From Betaproteobacteria bacterium HGW-Betaproteobacteria-8 (GTDB lineage: Bacteria > Pseudomonadota > Gammaproteobacteria > Burkholderiales > Methylophilaceae): DNA of 20,029 bases. Positions 15,812 through 20,029 of this stretch are shown piece after piece. The translations under genes were made by a program, and so were the position numbers. The notes beneath the pieces were generated by a model. The model did not search any database, was not told where the DNA came from, and saw only the letters and a program-made list of their open reading frames with translations. The stretch spans positions 1 through 20,029 of the forward strand of contig PHCD01000024.1 in NCBI GenBank assembly GCA_002842135.1. Direction: 5' to 3'. The first letter of the stretch is position 1. Each line of letters starts with the position of its first letter.

Positions 15812-16530
15812 CTTCACTTAGTACGGAAATGAAAAAAGAACAGAATGTAGATCCTGCAGAACTGCAAAAATTTGCAATGCTTGCTCATCGCTGGTGGGAC
15901 AAGAATAGCGAGTTCAAGCCTCTGCATGAGATCAATCCATTGCGTCTCGATTATATAGACCAGAAATCAGGACTGCAGGGCAAGCGCGTGCTCGACGTCG
16001 GTTGCGGCGGAGGCATATTGGCCGAATCCATGGCTGCCAGAGGCGCTGAAGTCACAGGGATAGATCTGGGTGAAAAAGCGCTGAAAGTGGCGCAACTGCA
16101 TAGCCTGGAAAGTGGCATCAAGGTTGATTACAGCTTGGTTGCAGTTGAGGCTTTGGCTGTGGAAGCACCATCTTCCTATGATGTCGTAACCTGTATGGAA
16201 ATGCTGGAACATGTGCCAGATCCTGCGGCTGTGATCTCAGCCTGCGCCAAGTTGGTGAAACCGGGTGGCCATGTGTTTTTCTCCACGATTAATCGCAATC
16301 CTAAAGCCTATCTGTTAGCCGTCATCGGCGCAGAATATGTGTTGAATATGCTACCTAAGGGCACACATGAATACGAGAAGTTTATCAAGCCATCGGAACT
16401 GTCGTCATGGGTGCGTCACAGCAGCTTGACCGTGTCGGGTCTCAAAGGCATGAGCTACAGTCCACTGAGTAAGCGCTACTGGCTTGGTGACGATGTGTCT
16501 GTAAATTACATCGTACATGCCGTCAGATAA
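15808..16530 (+). CDS. ubiG: Ubiquinone biosynthesis O-methyltransferase
   Basis: SAM-dependent methyltransferase that performs both O-methylations in ubiquinone synthesis, peripheral to the inner membrane. The 240-residue length is normal. Family blocks are present: [20 protein letters not shown] and NPLRLDYI near the N-terminus, the SAM-binding loop [10 protein letters not shown] at residues 61-70, [20 protein letters not shown], and [11 protein letters not shown] with the downstream [14 protein letters not shown] insertion that marks UbiG. The start overlaps the mtaD stop (ATGA at 15808-15811), and its end overlaps gph by 14 bases, so the three genes are translationally linked. Confidence 0.97.
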   Translation: MTSLSTEMKKEQNVDPAELQKFAMLAHRWWDKNSEFKPLHEINPLRLDYIDQKSGLQGKRVLDVGCGGGILAESMAARGAEVTGIDLGEKALKVAQLHSLESGIKVDYSLVAVEALAVEAPSSYDVVTCMEMLEHVPDPAAVISACAKLVKPGGHVFFSTINRNPKAYLLAVIGAEYVLNMLPKGTHEYEKFIKPSELSSWVRHSSLTVSGLKGMSYSPLSKRYWLGDDVSVNYIVHAVR

Positions 16531-17179
16531 TCGCTCCAGTATGATACTTTTTGATCTGGACGGCACGCTGGTGGATACCGCGCCTGATTTGGGTTTTGCC
16601 CTTAACCTGCAGCGCGAGCGTCATGGTTTGACACCTTTGCCACAAAACGCCATCAGACCCTATGCATCGCATGGTTCCAGGGGCCTGTTATTCGCAGGCT
16701 TCAATATCACACCTGAGGACGAGAATTTTAGCCGTATGCGTGAGGAATATCTCAATCTGTACGATGAGGTATTTACGCGTTCACCAGTTTTGTTCGAGGG
16801 TGTCGATGCAGTCCTCAATGAAATTGAGAATAAGGATATTCCCTGGGGCATCGTTACCAACAAACCCAGACGGTTTTCTGAGCCGCTGATCAATGCATTG
16901 CAGTTGCAGCAGCGTGTCAGCTGTCTTGTCTGTGGTGATGATGCGGCCCGCGCGAAACCTTATCCGGATACCTTGTTAATGGCCTGCCAGATGACTGGCC
17001 GGGAAGCTATAAGCTGTGTCTATGTAGGAGATGCGGAGCGGGATGTACAGGCCGGCAGGGCAGCAGGCATGAAAACCGTAATCGCGCTGTTTGGCTATAT
17101 TGATGTGACGGACAAACCCGAAGAGTGGGGCGCAGATGCCATGATCTCGCAGCCTGGCGAATTGCTTGCCTTGTTATAG
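16517..17179 (+). CDS. gph: Phosphoglycolate phosphatase (HAD family)
   Basis: A 220-residue HAD hydrolase that dephosphorylates 2-phosphoglycolate, a by-product of DNA repair and oxygenation reactions. The nucleophile motif is LFD13-L-D15-GTLVDT, motif II is IVTNKPRRF, and motif III/IV is [12 protein letters not shown] followed by [18 protein letters not shown]. The cap region between is of the small helical type. Its position directly after ubiG is the usual place for gph; HAD sequences alone do not fix the substrate. ATG 16517 overlaps ubiG by 14 bases; ATG 16541, eight residues in, is possible. The TAG stop is two bases from the end of the convergent recR. Confidence 0.88.
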   Translation: MPSDNRSSMILFDLDGTLVDTAPDLGFALNLQRERHGLTPLPQNAIRPYASHGSRGLLFAGFNITPEDENFSRMREEYLNLYDEVFTRSPVLFEGVDAVLNEIENKDIPWGIVTNKPRRFSEPLINALQLQQRVSCLVCGDDAARAKPYPDTLLMACQMTGREAISCVYVGDAERDVQAGRAAGMKTVIALFGYIDVTDKPEEWGADAMISQPGELLALL

Positions 17180-17181
17180 TC

Positions 17182-17781
17182 CTAGCGGACGCTACGACGT
17201 TCCATCATGGCTTGTGCCAACGTGCCGCTATCTACATGTTCAATTTCGCCACCCATGGGCAGGCCTCTGGCGATACGGCTTACTTTCAATCCACGTGCTT
17301 TCAACAACTCACTGACATAATGCGCAGTGGCTTCGCCTTCAACTGTGTAATTGGTGGCGAGTATAACTTCCTGTATCAATCCATCCTGGGCGCGCCTGAT
17401 CAGTTTGTCCAGATGGATTTCCTTCGGGCCGATACCATCAAGCGGAGACAACCGGCCCATCAGCACAAAATACATGCCCTGATATGCCTGGGTTTGTTCC
17501 AGCATCATCAGGTCAGTTGGCATTTCTATCACGCAGAGCAGGCTGGAATCGCGCTTTTCTGAGGCACACAAGGGGCATATCGGCTGCTCGCTGAAATTAT
17601 TGCACAGCTTGCAATGGCTGATGACCCCCAGTGCCTGGTTCAGGGATTGCGCCAACTGATTCGCACCAGGGCGGTCGCGCTGCAACAGGTGATAGGCCAT
17701 GCGTAAGGCAGACTTTGGGCCAACCCCAGGCAGGCAGCGCAAAGCTTCTACGAGTTGTTCAAGCGCTGGCGGATTGCGCAT
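17182..17781 (-). CDS. recR: Recombination mediator protein RecR
   Basis: RecR works with RecF and RecO to load RecA on gapped DNA. The 199-residue protein has the N-terminal helix-hairpin-helix ([20 protein letters not shown]), a four-cysteine zinc motif (C57, C60, C69, C72), a TOPRIM domain ([15 protein letters not shown], then [10 protein letters not shown] and [19 protein letters not shown]) and the C-terminal [21 protein letters not shown]. All key features are intact. It is the last gene of the dnaX-ybaB-recR operon, 18 bases after ybaB, and converges on gph with a two-base gap, so no separate terminator fits between them. Confidence 0.98.
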   Translation of the reverse strand: MRNPPALEQLVEALRCLPGVGPKSALRMAYHLLQRDRPGANQLAQSLNQALGVISHCKLCNNFSEQPICPLCASEKRDSSLLCVIEMPTDLMMLEQTQAYQGMYFVLMGRLSPLDGIGPKEIHLDKLIRRAQDGLIQEVILATNYTVEGEATAHYVSELLKARGLKVSRIARGLPMGGEIEHVDSGTLAQAMMERRSVR

Positions 17782-17799
17782 ATATTCTAATTACCGTGA

Positions 17800-18111
17800 T
17801 CAGAACGGCAATTTCATGCCGGCGGGCATGAAACTGCTCATGCGTTGCTGAGAGGTGGCTTCAGCTTTGCTCACAGCATCATTCAGGGCAATTACCAGCA
17901 GGTCTTCCAGCATTTCCTTGTCGTCGCCCATGAGGCTGTCATCTATGTTGATGCGTTTGACTTCATTTCTGCAGGTCATGGTGACCTTGACCATACCGGC
18001 CCCAGCCTGTCCTTCGACTTCAACGTTGGCAAGTTCGGCTTGCGCACGTTTGAGATTTTCCTGCATTTGCTGGGCCTGCTTCATGATGTTGCCCATGCCG
18101 CCTTTCATCAT
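17800..18111 (-). CDS. ybaB: YbaB/EbfC-family nucleoid-associated protein
   Basis: A small (103-residue) DNA-binding protein that dimerises into a tweezer-like fold and contributes to nucleoid structure. The start [24 protein letters not shown], the core [18 protein letters not shown] and the segment [10 protein letters not shown] match the family closely. The methionine pair at 18111/18108 leaves the exact start open by one residue. It lies between dnaX (38 bases upstream) and recR (18 bases downstream), the conserved proteobacterial order. Confidence 0.96.
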   Translation of the reverse strand: MMKGGMGNIMKQAQQMQENLKRAQAELANVEVEGQAGAGMVKVTMTCRNEVKRINIDDSLMGDDKEMLEDLLVIALNDAVSKAEATSQQRMSSFMPAGMKLPF

Positions 18112-18149
18112 TTGATTTTCTCCTGAACTACGGGTTAATTGGATTGGGG

Positions 18150-19805
18150 TTATTGAATGGGTTTGATGCTTGAGGGAATGATTTGCGCGCCGAAGTCACG
18201 AACCAGCGCTTGCACGAAATCATCTTCCCGGATGGCAGATTCTGCAGCAGACTGTATCTCGGCCTTTTCCTGGCTGATCTGCGCAGCGGGCGTGTTGCCG
18301 GTGCCGCCAATCTCAAAATGCAATTTGATATTGGTGCCGAAGTGCTGGACCAAGGCTGTACGTAGTTTTTCCTGGTAACTTTGATCCAGCAGATGCTTGT
18401 GCGCTTCCGGTACGGACAGATAAAAATTATGTTCATCGTGGCGCAGCAGTTCACAGTTTTGCGCTAATGCTCGCGCAAGCCCCAGCTTTAGTTGATCGAC
18501 CAGGCGACGCCAATTGCCGTCGAATACCAAGGCAGGGGGAGGGCTGGCTGTATTTGCAGGGTTATCTACAGGCAGATTTTCTTTGGCAGGGGGGGGGTCA
18601 GCTGCCGCTTGCCTTTGTTCGGGGGCGGCAGGTACCGATGCGGTTGCTGTGGGTTTTTCCGCCACAGGCGCAGCAGTGGGTTTGCCTGTCGGGCGCGGAT
18701 CGATTTTGCTGCTGGAGGATTCAACGGGCATAAATGCCAGCATGCGCAGCAGACACATGCTGAATCCGGCAAATTCATCCGGTGCCAGACCAATGTCACG
18801 GCGTCCGATCAGGGCAATTTGATAGAACAGTTGTACCTGCTCGGCGCTGAGTCTTTGCGCCAGTGCGGCCAGTCTTGGGTATTCCGGCAAGTCTTGCGGC
18901 AGGCCTTCAGGCGCAGACTGGTAAACCGCTATCTGATAGAGCAGATGGGCCAAGTCGCCCAGCGCTGCTTCAAAAGACAGGCTACGTTGTTCCATCTGCT
19001 GGGCATAACTCATCAGGCTGGCGCCATCCTGGGTGACCAGTGTGTCCAGCAGGTCGAACAGGTAGCTCTGGTCAATGGCGCCAAGCATGGAGCGTACTTC
19101 CTGCTCCTTGACCGCATTGCCGCCGTAGGCGATAGCCTGATCCAGCAGGGAGAGTGCATCACGCATGCTGCCATTGGCCGCTCTCGCAATCAGTTGCAGG
19201 GCTACGGGTTCGAAAGGGATGTCCTCCTGTCCGAGTATGGATTGCAGATGCTCACTGATGGCAGCCCCTGACATCTGGCGCAGATTGAATTGCAGGCAGC
19301 GGGAAAGCACGGTGACCGGTACTTTTTGCGGGTCTGTGGTTGCAAGGATGAATTTGACGTGCGCTGGAGGTTCTTCCAGAGTTTTCAGCATGGCATTAAA
19401 GGCGTGACCGGTGAGTTGGTGTACTTCATCCAGCATATAGACCTTATAGCGCCCCTGCGTTGGTGCGTAAACGGCTTTTTCCAGCAGGGCTGTCATGTCA
19501 TCGACGCCACGATTCGATGCGGCGTCCATTTCGACATAGTCGATAAAACTGCCTTTGTCGATGGCGAGGCAGGCAGAACACTGGCCGCAAGGCTTGGAAG
19601 TGACGCCGGTTTCGCAGTTGAGTGACTTTGCCAGGATGCGGGAAAGTGTGGTCTTGCCGACACCTCTTGTGCCAGTGAACAAATAAGCATGGTGCAGGCG
19701 TTGCTGGTCCAATGCATTGCTCAATGCGCGGACAACATGTTCCTGGCCGACTAGCGTTTCAAACGATTTAGGACGCCATTTCCGGGCCAGAACCTGATAA
19801 CTCAT
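18150..19805 (-). CDS. dnaX: DNA polymerase III subunits gamma/tau
   Basis: ATPase of the clamp-loader complex at the replication fork. The 551-residue tau form contains the AAA+ core with Walker A G45-TRGVGKT-T53, a zinc site (C64, C73, C76, C79), Walker B-type LDEVHQLT and the sensor motif VLSRC, then the collar domain III up to about residue 365 ([11 protein letters not shown]). A Pro/Ala-rich linker follows (about 366-425), then the tau-specific part that binds DnaB and the polymerase ([20 protein letters not shown]). In the linker a run of nine C's encodes P404-P406; both other frames stop soon after, at codons 412 and 414, which would give gamma-like products ending after domain III. 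ATG 19805 gives the standard [12 protein letters not shown] start. Confidence 0.97.
   Translation of the reverse strand: MSYQVLARKWRPKSFETLVGQEHVVRALSNALDQQRLHHAYLFTGTRGVGKTTLSRILAKSLNCETGVTSKPCGQCSACLAIDKGSFIDYVEMDAASNRGVDDMTALLEKAVYAPTQGRYKVYMLDEVHQLTGHAFNAMLKTLEEPPAHVKFILATTDPQKVPVTVLSRCLQFNLRQMSGAAISEHLQSILGQEDIPFEPVALQLIARAANGSMRDALSLLDQAIAYGGNAVKEQEVRSMLGAIDQSYLFDLLDTLVTQDGASLMSYAQQMEQRSLSFEAALGDLAHLLYQIAVYQSAPEGLPQDLPEYPRLAALAQRLSAEQVQLFYQIALIGRRDIGLAPDEFAGFSMCLLRMLAFMPVESSSSKIDPRPTGKPTAAPVAEKPTATASVPAAPEQRQAAADPPPAKENLPVDNPANTASPPPALVFDGNWRRLVDQLKLGLARALAQNCELLRHDEHNFYLSVPEAHKHLLDQSYQEKLRTALVQHFGTNIKLHFEIGGTGNTPAAQISQEKAEIQSAAESAIREDDFVQALVRDFGAQIIPSSIKPIQ
18589..18597 (-). other. Nine-C homopolymer in dnaX, candidate frameshift/slippage site
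   Basis: On the coding (minus) strand the sequence is GAC followed by CCC CCC CCT GCC, with nine consecutive C's. Loss of one base leads to TAG at 18566-18568 after seven altered codons; gain of one base leads to TAA at 18562-18564 after eight. The zero frame stays open to the end of tau. The site lies in the linker just after domain III, where DnaX gamma forms end in other bacteria. Confidence 0.4.
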
Positions 19806-19848
19806 ACTTGGGCACTCACGTGATTAAGAACTTGATTGCAGTGACTCA

Positions 19849-19877
19849 ACTTTAGCTGAAATCATGGCTTAAGTCAT
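19849..19877 (-). promoter_or_regulatory. Possible promoter of the dnaX operon
   Basis: On the minus strand ATGACT (19872-19877) and TAAAGT (19849-19854) have a 17-base spacer and each matches four of six consensus positions. It lies about 45 bases before the dnaX start, and the -35 element straddles the junction of a tandem 12-base repeat. The match is weak; read-through from ffs is an alternative. Confidence 0.25.
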
Positions 19878-19885
19878 GGCTTACG
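19862..19885. repeat. Tandem 12-base repeat between ffs and dnaX
   Basis: TCATGGCTTAAG (19862-19873) is followed directly by TCATGGCTTACG (19874-19885), 11 of 12 bases identical. A further CTTAAG at 19887-19892 repeats the palindrome ending the first unit. The repeats sit in the leader between the SRP RNA gene and dnaX. Confidence 0.7.
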
Positions 19886-19931
19886 TCTTAAGCAGCTTTG
19901 CCGCTAACATTGTGGAACTAACATGTGGAGT

Positions 19932-20029
19932 AGGGGGCGAGCCTAACCCCCGGCACTTGCTTCAGCAGTTGTGGCTGCTTCCTTCCGGACCTGACCAGGT
20001 TGGCTACTTTGCAATGCGGGGAGGCCCGC
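19932..20029 (-). ncRNA. ffs: Signal recognition particle 4.5S RNA, 5' end cut by window edge
   Basis: The minus strand contains the universally conserved SRP domain IV core: the asymmetric loop sequences around the GGAA tetraloop (CAGGTCCGGAAGGAAGCAGC, at about 19974-19993). The two arms can pair: GGGCCT near 20022-20027 with AGGCTC near 19939-19944, continuing into CCCCC at 19933-19937, whose G-rich partner would lie beyond 20029. This RNA binds Ffh and targets membrane proteins co-translationally. The 3' end is placed at about 19932 from the pairing; a few bases at the 5' end are missing. Its position upstream of dnaX is common. Confidence 0.93.

Noticed and set aside
18492..19271. Long plus-strand open frame opposite dnaX
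   Set aside because: It is a shadow of dnaX: no ribosome site or recognisable domain, while the minus-strand protein is fully conserved.
19895..19915. Hairpin between ffs and dnaX as an ffs terminator
   Set aside because: The stem (minus strand TTAGCGGC/GCTGCTTAA) needs a bulge and a wobble pair and has no T-run after it, so it is not a convincing terminator.

Overview
This is a housekeeping segment of a betaproteobacterial chromosome, most likely from a methylotroph of the Methylophilaceae type. The gene order hfq-hflX-hflK-hflC-DUF2065-hisZ-purA and the block SRP RNA-dnaX-ybaB-recR both fit Betaproteobacteria. The methylotroph assignment rests on a compact operon for tetrahydromethanopterin (H4MPT) and methylofuran cofactors (dmrB-like flavoprotein, DHPS-like DUF6513 protein, DUF447 protein, mfnB), which among bacteria is found mainly in C1-oxidising lineages. 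Base composition is balanced and codon use looks even across the window. I see no insertion sequence, prophage, CRISPR array or tRNA.

Layout. 1-199: the end of a TolC/OprM-type outer-membrane efflux gene, closed by a strong hairpin terminator. 259-1893 (minus): a 544-residue protein of unknown function with a degenerate PilZ-like C-terminal part. 2150-3541: gltX. 3702-7444: hfq, hflX, hflK, hflC and a DUF2065 membrane protein, a typical RNA-chaperone / ribosome-splitting GTPase / FtsH-regulator operon. 7494-10009: hisZ and purA. 10010-13240: the C1-cofactor genes, each touching or overlapping the previous one and following purA with no gap. 13321-14418: ompA, with its own good sigma70-type promoter and a strong terminator. 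14462-17179: an MtaD-type deaminase, ubiG and gph, overlapping head to tail. 17182-19805 (minus): dnaX, ybaB and recR, reading away from the SRP RNA gene (ffs), whose 5' end is cut by the window edge at 20029.

How the genes work together. DmrB would supply reduced H4MPT, the DHPS-like protein an early pterin step, and MfnB the furan ring of methylofuran. These cofactors carry formaldehyde-derived C1 units to formate. PurA feeds purine synthesis, and GTP is the pterin precursor, so their linkage is metabolically sensible. UbiG produces S-adenosylhomocysteine, which the co-transcribed MtaD-type deaminase could remove. DnaX, YbaB and RecR belong to the replication/recombination-repair cluster.

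The observations most worth checking are: the C1-cofactor operon and its uncharacterised DUF447 member; a nine-C run in the dnaX linker where both alternative frames stop within ten codons, suggesting a gamma-like short product; the PilZ-like orphan protein; and the ompA terminator that ends exactly at the next start codon.
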